Below, one piece after another: positions 17,425 through 26,038 of a DNA stretch of 60,015 bases. Below the pieces are notes generated by a model, which worked only from the letters and a program-made list of their open reading frames with translations, was not told where the DNA came from and did no database searches. Position numbers and translations under genes: made by a program. The number at the start of each line of letters is the position of its first letter. Positions within the stretch are counted from its first letter, which is position 1. Location of the stretch: positions 30,954-90,968 of the forward strand of contig VXRJ01000027.1 of the NCBI GenBank assembly GCA_009838525.1. Reading direction: 5' to 3'. Origin of the DNA: Acidobacteriota bacterium. GTDB lineage: Bacteria; Acidobacteriota; Vicinamibacteria; Vicinamibacterales; UBA8438.

Positions 17425-18558
17425 TCAGCGGTTTGCGGCGAGGGTTCGGCTACGAACCGTCAGGTTGTCGATCCGGTCGACGTTGACGGCCACTCCCAGG
17501 CCCGTAGCGTCGAGCGGCACCGTCACGCGGCCCGCCGCGTCCATAGTCCACTCGGGCGTGACGATGTCCTCCGTCCAGTAGCGCGCGCTCGGGCTCAGGT
17601 CGCCCGGCATGAGGAAGTGGGGAAGCGAGGCGAGCGCGACGTTGTGCGCCCGCCCGATCCCGCTTTCCAGCATGCCGCCGCACCATACGGGAACGCCCTG
17701 TCGCCGGCAGAGATCATGAATCGCCTTCGCCTGGGAGAAGCCGCCGACGCGGCCCGGCTTGATGTTGACGATTCGTCCGGCGGCGAGGGCGAGCATGTCT
17801 TCGGCGGCCGCGGCGTGGGGTATCGATTCGTCCAGACAGATTGGCGTGGAGAGGCGATCCTGCAACTGTGCGTGACGCCGGAGATCGTCCTGCGCGAGGG
17901 GCTGTTCGATCATCAACAGACCGAAGGCGTCGAGGTCGGCCAAGTGGTCCGCATGGGCCAGCGTGTACGCGCTGTTGGCATCCGCCATCAGCGGTGCGGC
18001 CGCACCGAGCTCTTCGCGGACGGCGCCGATGTACTCGATGTCCGCGCCCGGCCGGATCTTGACCTTGATGCGGCGGTAACCCTCCTCGAGGGCGGCGCGT
18101 GCCCGGTCGACCAGAGCCGCCGGCGATTCCTGAATCCCGATCGAGATGCCGGTGGCGATGGTCGACTGCGTGCCGCCCAGGAGGCGCGCGAGACTGACGC
18201 CCTCGCGTTCCGCCCACAGTGCCCAGACGCCCATCTCTATTGCCGCCTTTGCCATCGGGTGGCCGCGGAACGCCCGCCGCAACGTTTCGTCGAGCATTCT
18301 CGGGTGGGCGATCCCGGTCCCGAGAACGCGCGGGGCGATCCAGTCGCGGATCGCGAGCCACGCGGTGTCGATCGTCTCCGCGGAGTAGTTGGGACGTTCG
18401 CCCGCGACGCACTCGCTCCAGGCGGTCGTTCCGTCACGGTCTTCCAGCGTCAGCAGAAGGATGCGCCGCTCGATGGTCCGTCCGGACGAGATCTCGAACG
18501 GTTCGCGTAGCGGCATCCGGATCTCGCGGAGCGTGATCCGCGACAGGCTGATACTCAT
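17425..18558 (-). CDS. menC: o-succinylbenzoate synthase / N-succinylamino acid racemase (enolase superfamily)
   Basis: 377 residues of the muconate-lactonizing subgroup of the enolase superfamily. All catalytic positions are present: Lys165-x-Lys167 in RRIKVKI, metal ligands Asp193 (MADANSAY), Glu218 (MIEQPL) and Asp243 (LDESI), and Lys267 in NIKPGRVGG. The sequence matches the NSAR/OSBS family rather than E. coli-type MenC. No other menaquinone gene is nearby. Its start ATG overlaps the stop of the upstream GNAT gene (ATGA), the pairing known from the Geobacillus pathway that converts D- to L-amino acids through N-succinyl intermediates. Racemase use is therefore at least as likely as menaquinone synthesis. 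The symbol follows family convention. Confidence 0.9.
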   Translation of the reverse strand: MSISLSRITLREIRMPLREPFEISSGRTIERRILLLTLEDRDGTTAWSECVAGERPNYSAETIDTAWLAIRDWIAPRVLGTGIAHPRMLDETLRRAFRGHPMAKAAIEMGVWALWAEREGVSLARLLGGTQSTIATGISIGIQESPAALVDRARAALEEGYRRIKVKIRPGADIEYIGAVREELGAAAPLMADANSAYTLAHADHLADLDAFGLLMIEQPLAQDDLRRHAQLQDRLSTPICLDESIPHAAAAEDMLALAAGRIVNIKPGRVGGFSQAKAIHDLCRRQGVPVWCGGMLESGIGRAHNVALASLPHFLMPGDLSPSARYWTEDIVTPEWTMDAAGRVTVPLDATGLGVAVNVDRIDNLTVRSRTLAANR

Positions 18559-19343
18559 CGTTCGGAGGTGACGAGGTACCAGGAATCTCCCGGCGCGGGA
18601 CGATAGGTCAGGCCGGCGACCCGATAGCCGTGCGTGAGGTACCAGCCGAACGCCCGGCGGTGCGTTCCTTGCCACGCTCGGGCACGCTCGGGATCGGTCG
18701 ACTTGAGCGCGTCGATATCGGCCGGGACGGCGATGCGCACCGTTGGATCGTCGGGGAGTCCCGCGCCGTCGTCGAACGTGACGTCGACGACGGGATTCTC
18801 GTCGCCGGTCCCGCCACCGGCCCGACCGGACGTCGTCTTCTCGTCGAGCTCCCATTCGACGACGAAGCGGTCGGTTTCCAGGCCGGCATGGAGCGTGCTG
18901 CGCGTATCGCCGTACATGTTGGGAACGTACTCCACGGCACGCGCGCCGAGGCCGTTCAGATTCAGGTTGGCGTTCCGGGCGACGAGCGGATCGTACGTCC
19001 AGTGCATGCGCCGGACGCCCTGTGCAAGCAACAGGTCGCGTTGGAACAGCTTGAGCCGCTTTCCGATGCCGCGGCCCCGCGCTTCCGGACGAACCGCCAG
19101 CATGTCGGACCAGTGGACGGGTCCGCCGCCGTCGAAACCGGTAATGCCGAAGACGAAGCCGACGAGGCGCCCGTCCGGATCGAATGCACCCGCCGAGACG
19201 CCGCCCACCCGCTGCGACACCATCAGGATGGTTGCCGGCACCACGTCGACGAAGTCGTCTCCCCACACGTCGCGCTGCAGCGCAACGCACGCCGCGTAGT
19301 CCTCCCGGGACTCGAACCGGCGGAACGTCAGGCTGTCAACCAT
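18555..19343 (-). CDS. GNAT acyltransferase (COG3375 type), likely N-succinyltransferase partner
   Basis: 262 residues. The acyl-CoA pyrophosphate loop is ARGRGIGKRL (about 88-97) and the family signature MHWTYDPLVARNANLNLNGL (about 113-132) is intact, placing it with the large GNAT proteins of the COG3375 group. It is the first gene of a two-gene unit with the OSBS/NSAR gene, whose ATG overlaps its stop. In the published NSAR pathway a GNAT enzyme succinylates D-amino acids from succinyl-CoA; I infer the same acyl transfer here from context. A desuccinylase is not seen in the window. It diverges from the amidohydrolase gene across about 50 bases. Confidence 0.88.
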   Translation of the reverse strand: MVDSLTFRRFESREDYAACVALQRDVWGDDFVDVVPATILMVSQRVGGVSAGAFDPDGRLVGFVFGITGFDGGGPVHWSDMLAVRPEARGRGIGKRLKLFQRDLLLAQGVRRMHWTYDPLVARNANLNLNGLGARAVEYVPNMYGDTRSTLHAGLETDRFVVEWELDEKTTSGRAGGGTGDENPVVDVTFDDGAGLPDDPTVRIAVPADIDALKSTDPERARAWQGTHRRAFGWYLTHGYRVAGLTYRPAPGDSWYLVTSER

Positions 19344-19395
19344 CTCTCGATCGTGCAGAATGGCGCGTTTCGGCTACATGCTACGATGCCCGGCC

Positions 19396-22300
19396 ATGCG
19401 GATGACCCGATTCACCGCCGGTCTGGCGGGTGGCGCGGCGGCGCTGGCGGTCGGGACGGCGACACTCCTGAGCCAGGCGGAAGACGACCTGCCGCTGAAA
19501 CCAACGCGCGTCTTCTCACTGGACACCGACGAGGGCACCTGGATCTCGGTCGATGTGAGTCCCGATGGGGAGACGATTGTCTTCGATCTGCTGGGCGACC
19601 TGTACACGCTTCCCTTCGCGGGAGGCGATGCCACCCCGCTGACGAGCGGCCTGGCGTGGGATAGCCAGCCCCGCTACAGCCCGGATGGCGAGCGCGTCGT
19701 CTTCGTTTCCGACCGGGATGGGGCGGAGAACCTCTGGCTGATCGAGGTGGCGACGAGGCGGACGAGGCAGGTGACCAACGCGGACGCCAACAGTTACGAG
19801 TCGCCAGACTGGTTGCCGGACGGAGACTACGTCATCGCCGCCACCGCATCGCATGCGGCGGCGCGCGGCGATGCGCGCAATCCGAAGCTCTGGATGTGGC
19901 ACGTCGACGGCGGTACCGGCGTGCAGTTGATTAGGGAACCGGGTTCGCGGCGGATAACCGGGCCGGTCGCCGAGCCGGACGGCCGGCGCATCTGGTACGC
20001 GCAACGCACCCGCCTCTGGCAGTACAACGCGATACTCCCGCAGTACCAGCTTGCCTACTACGACCGGGTGACTGGCGAGCAGTACACGCGGAGTGCGCGC
20101 TACGGTTCGGCGTTTCGCCCGACGATCTCGCCCGATGGCGAATGGCTCGTCTACGGGACGCGGCACGAGGATGCGACCGGGCTCCGGCTTCGCCATCTGG
20201 CGACCGGCGACGAACGGTGGCTCGCCTATCCCGTAACCCGCGACGATCAGGAGTCGGTGGCGAGCAGTGATGTTCTGCCCGGCATGTCGTTCACGCCGGA
20301 TTCCTCGGAGCTGGTCGTCTCGTACGGCGGCGGGATCTGGCGCGTGCCGATCGCGAAGGGGGCCGAGCCGGTACCGGTCCCGTTCCGCGTCCGGGCCGAC
20401 CTGGAGCTCGGTCCGGAGCTTGCGTTCCGGTACGACGTGGACGACAGCCCGACCTTGATGGCGCGGCAGATCCGCGACGCCGTGCCGTCGCCCGACGGTT
20501 CGCGGCTGGCGTTCGCCGCGTTCGACCGGCTCTGGATCCGTCCGCTGCCGGAAGGCGAGGCGCGGCGCCTGACCGACCTCGAGCTCGTCGAAGCGCAGCC
20601 GGCCTGGTCGCCCGACGGCGCCTGGGTGGCATTCGTTACCTGGTCGCCCGATGGCGGCCACGTCTACAAGGTACGCGCCGACGGCAGCTCGCCGGCCGTG
20701 CGGCTGACGACGGTGCCCGCCATCTTCCAGCAGCCGGCCTGGTCGCCCGACGGCGAGCGCCTCGTCGCCATCCACGGACCGGCTCGCGTCTTCCGTGAGT
20801 CGGCGCGTTCGTTCGCGGCCGGGGCCAACCAGAACATCATTGCCCTGCCTGCGGACGGCGGCGAGTGGACGCTGGTCTCTCCGGCGGACGGCCGGCGGGC
20901 GCCGCATGTCGTGCCGTCCGACCCCGATCGGATCTATCTCCACCATAGCGATGAAGGCCTGGTGTCAATCCGGTGGGACGGCACCGACGAAGAGGCGCAC
21001 CTGAAAGTAACCGGCCCGACGCCCCCCGGACTGTCGGAGCCCTCCGAGGCATCCGTGATTCTGATGTCGCCGGCCGGCGACCGGGCGCTCGCGCAGGTCA
21101 ATCACGATCTATATGTCGTCGCCGTGCCGATGGTGGGAGGCGACGCTCCGACGGTTTCCGTCGCCAATCCCCGGCGGGCGAGCGTGCCGGCGCGGAAGCT
21201 GACGGACGTAGGGGGGCAGTTCCCGGCCTGGGACGCCACCGGCGCGCGCGTCCACTGGTCGATAGGTCCGGCGCACTTCATATACGACCTGGGTGCGGCG
21301 GAGGCGGCCGAGCGCGCCACGCCGGCCGCGACCGCCAATGAAACGAATGCCGACGGTGATGCTGACGGCGCGGAAACCGATGCCGATGACGTCGACGCGG
21401 ACGTCGACGAGGACGCCGAAGCTGAAGCGGCCGCCACGCCGGGCTACGAACCGGTGGAGATCCGCGTCGACGTCGAGGCGGCCCGCGACCTGCCGGATGG
21501 CTACGGCGTTCTCCGCGGCGCCCGCGTGATCACGATGGAAGGAAACGAGGTAGTCGAGAACGCCGACCTGGTGGTGCAGGGCCACCGCATCCTGGCCCTC
21601 GGCCGGCGCGGCACCGTCGAGTTTCCCGACTTCGCTCGGATCTTCGACCTCTCCGGGACGACGATCGTGCCCGGCTTCGTCGATACGCACGCTCACCTTC
21701 GCCCCAGTTTCGGTGTCCACAAGGTGCAGCCGTGGGCGTACCTTGCCAGCCTCGCGTACGGCGTCACGACGACGAGGGATCCGCAGACCGGCACGACCGA
21801 CGTCCTTACCTACGGCGATCTGGTGGAGACGGGGGACATCGTCGGGCCGCGGATCTACTCGACCGGCCCCGGCGTTTTCAGTGCGGAGGACATCGAGGAC
21901 CTCGATCACGCGCGCAACGTCCTGCGCCGCTACAGCGACTACTACGACACGAAGACGATCAAGATGTACATGTCGGGCAACCGCCAGCAGCGGCAGTGGA
22001 TAGTCATGGCGGCAAGGGAGCAGGAGCTGCTGCCGACCACGGAAGGCGCCCTCGACATGAAGTACGACCTTGAGATGATCGTGGACGGCTACCCGGGGCT
22101 GGAACACTCGTTCCCCATCTTCCCGCTCTACCGCGACGTCGTGCAGCTCACCGCCCACACTCGCGTCGCGTACACGCCGACGCTCCTGGTTTCGTACGGC
22201 GGCCCGTTCGGTGAGAACTGGTTCTTTACGCGTGAGAACCCGCACGACGATCCGAAGCTGCAGCGCTTCACTCCCCACAGCGAGCTCGACCGCCTGACAC

Positions 22301-22776
22301 GCCGCCGCGGTCAGGGTGTAGACGCCGGGCCGGGCGGCTGGTTCCGCGACGAGGAGTACGTCTTCCGCCAGCATGCCGAGGGACTGAAGGCGATCGTCGA
22401 GGCGGGTGGCCTCGCCGGTGTCGGCAGCCATGGCCAGCTTCAGGGGCTCGGCTACCACTGGGAGCTGTGGGCGGTGCAGTCCGGCGGGCTCTCGGAGCAC
22501 GACGCGCTTCGCGTCGCAACGATTCTGGGGGCGGAGTCGATTGGGCTGGGTGACGATCTCGGGTCCATCGCGCCGGGGAAGCTCGCCGACCTCGTCGTGC
22601 TCGAAGGAAATCCGCTCGACGACATCCGGGAGTCGTCGCGCATCCGCTACGTCATGAAGAACGGCCGCCTCTACGACGGGGATACGCTCGACGAACGCTG
22701 GCCACGCGAGCGTCCTCTGCCGAAGCCGACATGGGTAGAGGAAGCCCCAGTAGATCTCCCTGCCGGTATCCGCTGA
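19396..22776 (+). CDS. exported beta-propeller + amidohydrolase fusion
   Basis: About 1126 residues from ATG 19396 (ATG 19402 is equally possible). After a signal segment (LAGGAAALAVGTATLLSQA), residues about 30-625 form a TolB/DPP-N-like propeller with repeated SPDGE.V.F blades. An acidic linker of about 45 residues rich in Asp, Ala and Glu (DNA about 21310-21435) leads into an amidohydrolase domain: HxH in VDTHAHLRPSFG (about 762-773) and the C-terminal GLGDDLGSIAPGKLADLVVL. Fusions of this layout are recurrent in acidobacteria and bacteroidetes. The role is probably periplasmic hydrolysis of a cyclic amide, peptide or similar compound, with the propeller as a gate; the substrate is unknown. 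The strongly acidic linker could bind cations. Confidence 0.9.
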   Translation: MRMTRFTAGLAGGAAALAVGTATLLSQAEDDLPLKPTRVFSLDTDEGTWISVDVSPDGETIVFDLLGDLYTLPFAGGDATPLTSGLAWDSQPRYSPDGERVVFVSDRDGAENLWLIEVATRRTRQVTNADANSYESPDWLPDGDYVIAATASHAAARGDARNPKLWMWHVDGGTGVQLIREPGSRRITGPVAEPDGRRIWYAQRTRLWQYNAILPQYQLAYYDRVTGEQYTRSARYGSAFRPTISPDGEWLVYGTRHEDATGLRLRHLATGDERWLAYPVTRDDQESVASSDVLPGMSFTPDSSELVVSYGGGIWRVPIAKGAEPVPVPFRVRADLELGPELAFRYDVDDSPTLMARQIRDAVPSPDGSRLAFAAFDRLWIRPLPEGEARRLTDLELVEAQPAWSPDGAWVAFVTWSPDGGHVYKVRADGSSPAVRLTTVPAIFQQPAWSPDGERLVAIHGPARVFRESARSFAAGANQNIIALPADGGEWTLVSPADGRRAPHVVPSDPDRIYLHHSDEGLVSIRWDGTDEEAHLKVTGPTPPGLSEPSEASVILMSPAGDRALAQVNHDLYVVAVPMVGGDAPTVSVANPRRASVPARKLTDVGGQFPAWDATGARVHWSIGPAHFIYDLGAAEAAERATPAATANETNADGDADGAETDADDVDADVDEDAEAEAAATPGYEPVEIRVDVEAARDLPDGYGVLRGARVITMEGNEVVENADLVVQGHRILALGRRGTVEFPDFARIFDLSGTTIVPGFVDTHAHLRPSFGVHKVQPWAYLASLAYGVTTTRDPQTGTTDVLTYGDLVETGDIVGPRIYSTGPGVFSAEDIEDLDHARNVLRRYSDYYDTKTIKMYMSGNRQQRQWIVMAAREQELLPTTEGALDMKYDLEMIVDGYPGLEHSFPIFPLYRDVVQLTAHTRVAYTPTLLVSYGGPFGENWFFTRENPHDDPKLQRFTPHSELDRLTRRRGQGVDAGPGGWFRDEEYVFRQHAEGLKAIVEAGGLAGVGSHGQLQGLGYHWELWAVQSGGLSEHDALRVATILGAESIGLGDDLGSIAPGKLADLVVLEGNPLDDIRESSRIRYVMKNGRLYDGDTLDERWPRERPLPKPTWVEEAPVDLPAGIR

Positions 22777-22824
22777 GCCGGTTTTCCCTTTCTCCGCGCA
22801 CTTCCGGGTAGCGCTGGCAATCGG

Positions 22825-22868
22825 CGCCGACTGGTGCGGGCGTTCGCGCCGACCGGTGTCGGCGTTCG
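22825..22868. repeat. two tandem 22-bp direct repeats upstream of an exported protein gene
   Basis: Copies at 22825-22846 and 22847-22868 are head-to-tail and identical at 19 of 22 bases (start CGCCGAC, end GGCGTTCG). The second contains a 7-bp inverted repeat, CGCCGAC (22847-22853) and GTCGGCG (22858-22864). They end 17 bases before the ATG at 22886 and may be a tandem operator. Confidence 0.5.
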
Positions 22869-22885
22869 CGGGGAAATATGACACC

Positions 22886-23788
22886 ATGGAAGTCATGGCC
22901 GTGACGGCACATGGAGGGCCTGTCCGCTGGTGGGGCGCGTTGATATTCCTGCTCGCCCTGGCCGGCGTAGCGCCTACCGGCTGGTCCCGCGCCGCGGCGA
23001 TGGAGGCGGACCTGCACACGGAGACGATCGTCGCCTGGGAACACTACATCGCTCTGACCGAAGCGCGCATTGATGCCGAGCTGGCGCTGGAGGGGGACGA
23101 GCGGTTCCTGGCGCAGGACTTCCGCGACGACGCGGCCGAGGCGCGCCGTGCCCTGCTGACGGGCGCGGTACGCATCGACCGTCTGCAGACACGCGATGCG
23201 GACGGCGATCAGCCTGATGTTCCGAAAGGGGCAATCCACCATTGGCTCGGCCGAGTGCTGGTTCCCGGCGTCACCCTCGATCAGTTGATGCACGCGGTCA
23301 TGGGCGCCGTCCCGCCGCACGAGCTGCAGCCGGACGTGCTCGAGTCGCGCATCCTCGAGCAGGAAGGGAACAGCCGGCGCGTGTTTCTGCGGCTCCGGCG
23401 CGAGGCGATGTTCACGGTCCACTACCACACCGAGCACGATGTCCTCTTCACCCGTCGTGGTGACGGCAGGTGGTCGAGCCTCAGCGTCGCGACGCGCATC
23501 GCGGAACTGGAGGACGCCGAGACGGCCGACGAGCGGGAGAAGCCAATCGGCAACGATCGGGGCTTCCTCTGGCGACTCAATTCGTACTGGCGCTATCAGC
23601 AGGTGGACGAGGGCGTGATCGTCGAGTGCGAGTCGGTCAGCCTGAGCCGATCGGTTCCCGCGATGCTCCGATGGATGATCGGTCCCATCATCAACCGGAC
23701 GGCGCGTGAAACATTGACGGCGACCCTCACTTCGATGTCGGACGTGCTGCAGGAGCGCGCGCCGCTGGAACTGCCGGCCGCCGAATAG
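22886..23788 (+). CDS. exported protein of unknown function, possibly SRPBCC/START-like
   Basis: 300 residues. The N-terminus (VRWWGALIFLLALAGVAPTG) is a signal peptide or anchor. The mature part has the alternating helix-strand texture of a START/SRPBCC-like lipid-binding fold: MFTVHYHTEHDVLF, WRLNSYWRYQQVDEGVIVEC, and a long C-terminal helix with IGPIINRTARETL. I recognise no catalytic motif. ATG 22886 is used; 22895 would also keep the leader. A tandem repeat lies just upstream. It faces the kinase gene with only 30 bases between stops. The fold assignment is tentative. Confidence 0.75.
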   Translation: MEVMAVTAHGGPVRWWGALIFLLALAGVAPTGWSRAAAMEADLHTETIVAWEHYIALTEARIDAELALEGDERFLAQDFRDDAAEARRALLTGAVRIDRLQTRDADGDQPDVPKGAIHHWLGRVLVPGVTLDQLMHAVMGAVPPHELQPDVLESRILEQEGNSRRVFLRLRREAMFTVHYHTEHDVLFTRRGDGRWSSLSVATRIAELEDAETADEREKPIGNDRGFLWRLNSYWRYQQVDEGVIVECESVSLSRSVPAMLRWMIGPIINRTARETLTATLTSMSDVLQERAPLELPAAE

Positions 23789-23818
23789 CCGCGGCCCGAC
23801 CGGCGACCAGACGCCGGA

Positions 23819-25384
23819 TCAATCGGAGGGGAACGCGGCGCGCTCCGTCGTCGGTTCGATCACGCGCGAACTCAACACACTGGAGATCGCGAGCGCGATC
23901 AGCAGCGCCGCCCAGCGCGGATACCCTGGCGCGATGCCCGCTGCGGTGCCGAGCGTGAGCAGAGCGAACGCGCTGTCCGCCAGCCGCTTCCATACTGCCG
24001 ACCGCCGGCGCTGCTCGGCCAGTTGAGCTGGGTAGACCCGTGAGGTGAACCAGAGGTGCAGGCGGAGATTGATGGCGACGAACACTATCGCGACGGCCGC
24101 CATGAAGACGAGCAGTCCCCATCCGTCCGGCACCCATTCGCGTGCGCGCCACATCGGGTAGAGAGCCAAACCGTACACGGCGGTTACCGCCACCTGGTGA
24201 AATTGCCACCACCACCGGGCTGACCGGAGGGTGGGCTTGGGGTCGGGCGCGGGTAGCTTCGGCGCCTGGGCCTGCGCCTCCGCCTGGGCCTGCGCGGGCG
24301 ACACCGCGCCCTCCAGGGCGGCTACCAGATCGTCCGTCGCGGCGTAGCGGTCGCCCGGCGTCTTCGCCAGGCAGGTCATGACGATACGCGCCAGCGCCCT
24401 CGGGCAATCGGGCCGCTCCGGGTCGATGGCCGGGGGCTCGTGCTCCAGAATGCGTGCGATGGTCGAACTTCCGTCCGACCCCAGAAACGGGTGGTTTCCT
24501 GTCAACAGTTCGTATAACACGACGCCGAACGAAAACTGGTCGGCCCGGGGACTGGCCGGTTCGCCCCGCAGGATCTCGGGCGCGACGTAACCCGGTGTGC
24601 CGGGCGGTTCGCCGGGGCGGGTGAGCCGTTCGCCCTCGTTCGTCTCGACCCAGGCGATGCCGAAGTCGACCACTTTCGTTTGGCCGTCCGGCAGATGCAT
24701 GACGTTCTCCGGCTTCAGGTCGCGGTGAACTACCCCTCCCGCGTGCGCCGCCGCCAGCGCGCGGGCAATCGCGCGCGCGATCGCGAGGACGTCATCGATC
24801 GACAGTAGCGCGTCTCGGTCGCGCAGCGTGTCGCGCAACGTCCGGCCCGGGACGTACTCGTACACGAGATACAGGTGGCGTTCGAACTCCTCCAGCGCGT
24901 AGACGGTGGCAATCCCGGGATGCGACAGCGCCGCGGCGGACGTCGCCTCCCGGCGGAGCCGCGCGCGCAGGACCGCATCGTCGCCGAATGCCGGCGGCAG
25001 GGCCTTGATGGCGACGAGGCGTCCAAGGCGGGTGTCGAAGCCGCGATAGACGACGCCCATGCCGCCGCGACCGAGCAGGCCGGTCACTTCGTATGGTCCG
25101 AGGCTCTGACCGATCAGCGGGTCGTCGGCGCCGGCCACATCCTGCATGCCCGGCGCGTCATGCGCACTCCCCTCGTCGTGCCGCAACAGGCCGGGGTCCG
25201 CCTCCAGGGCGGGGCGGTCGACGACGCTGGGCTTGGCGTGGGCGTCGAGCAGCGACTGCACTTCTTCGCGTAGCGCTCCGTCGCCGCCGCACGCCTCGTC
25301 GAGGTAGGCGTCGCGTGCCTGCGGCTCCTGATCCAACGCGGCGTGGAACAGGTTGTTGATTCTCCGCCAGCGCTCAACATCCAT
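23819..25384 (-). CDS. membrane Ser/Thr protein kinase with multi-pass C-terminus
   Basis: 521 residues. A helical N-terminal segment (1-85, DVERWRRINNLFHAALD), typical of kinases paired with TIGR02999 sigma factors, precedes a complete kinase domain (98-350): GRGGMG loop (105-110), Lys127, HRDLKPEN (220-227), DFG (240-242) and APE (268-270). A repetitive Ala-Gln-Pro linker leads to three or four membrane helices in the last 120 residues. Kinases of this group usually have one helix and then an extracellular sensor; here the chain ends with the membrane part. The start ATG 25384 lies 11 bases inside the sigma gene, so the two are translated together. It probably phosphorylates the sigma factor or a partner. 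Confidence 0.92.
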   Translation of the reverse strand: MDVERWRRINNLFHAALDQEPQARDAYLDEACGGDGALREEVQSLLDAHAKPSVVDRPALEADPGLLRHDEGSAHDAPGMQDVAGADDPLIGQSLGPYEVTGLLGRGGMGVVYRGFDTRLGRLVAIKALPPAFGDDAVLRARLRREATSAAALSHPGIATVYALEEFERHLYLVYEYVPGRTLRDTLRDRDALLSIDDVLAIARAIARALAAAHAGGVVHRDLKPENVMHLPDGQTKVVDFGIAWVETNEGERLTRPGEPPGTPGYVAPEILRGEPASPRADQFSFGVVLYELLTGNHPFLGSDGSSTIARILEHEPPAIDPERPDCPRALARIVMTCLAKTPGDRYAATDDLVAALEGAVSPAQAQAEAQAQAPKLPAPDPKPTLRSARWWWQFHQVAVTAVYGLALYPMWRAREWVPDGWGLLVFMAAVAIVFVAINLRLHLWFTSRVYPAQLAEQRRRSAVWKRLADSAFALLTLGTAAGIAPGYPRWAALLIALAISSVLSSRVIEPTTERAAFPSD

Positions 25385-25967
25385 CGGCCTGGTCTCGGCT
25401 GATCTCGCGCTGCAGCCACGCCCGAGCAACGGTCCAGTGCCGCTTGACCGTTGCCGGCGAAATACTCAGCGCCTCGGCGCATTCTTCGATCGTCAGGCCG
25501 CCGAAGAACCGGAGTTCCACCAGCTTTGCCTGCTCCGAGTCCAGATGCGCGAGGCGCTGGAGCGCGTCGTCCACTGCCAGCAGATCGACGGTCCGGGCAT
25601 TCCCGGCGAGGAGCCCCTCGTCCAGCGTCACCTGCGCCGCCCCGCCACCCCGCTTCATCGCCCCGCGCGCCCGCGCCGCCTCGATCAGAATCTGCCGCAT
25701 CGCCCGCGCGGCGATGCCCACTACCTGCGCGCGGGACTGCCATTCCTGCTTCCGGTCCTTCTGCAATCTGAGGTACGCCTCGTTTACCAGCGCGGTCGGC
25801 TGCAACGTGACGGCGCGCCGCTCCTGGCGCAGGTAGCCCCGCGCCAGCCGGCGCAACTCGTCGTAAACCAGCGGAACCAGTTCATCCAGCCCCGAGCCGT
25901 CACCCCGGCCCTCTCGGGCGGTGATTCCGTCGATCCGGCGGGTTGGTGAATCGCTGTGGGAAGGCAT
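25374..25967 (-). CDS. ECF RNA polymerase sigma factor, TIGR02999 type
   Basis: 197 residues with region 2 (about 25-95, including LQPTALVNEAYLRL), the family-specific block AARAMRQILIEAARARGAMK, and region 4 HTH (LTIEECAEALSISPATVKRHW, about 155-175). This matches the Sigma70_ECF/TIGR02999 group found with Ser/Thr kinases in acidobacteria and planctomycetes. No anti-sigma factor is encoded; the co-translated kinase (11-base overlap) is the likely controller. Its promoter must lie in the ~70 bases shared with the divergent aldolase gene, but no clear ECF autoregulatory box is visible. Confidence 0.92.
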   Translation of the reverse strand: MPSHSDSPTRRIDGITAREGRGDGSGLDELVPLVYDELRRLARGYLRQERRAVTLQPTALVNEAYLRLQKDRKQEWQSRAQVVGIAARAMRQILIEAARARGAMKRGGGAAQVTLDEGLLAGNARTVDLLAVDDALQRLAHLDSEQAKLVELRFFGGLTIEECAEALSISPATVKRHWTVARAWLQREISRDQADGC

Positions 25968-26038
25968 GGAAACCGTGGGATTCTACTATCGGCGCTACGC
26001 AGTCGATGCGCTATCATGCCGGCAGGAGGGGACAGACC

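Noticed and set aside
17425-18558. Part of a menaquinone gene cluster
   Set aside because: No other men gene is nearby; the partner is a GNAT enzyme, which favours the N-succinylamino acid pathway.
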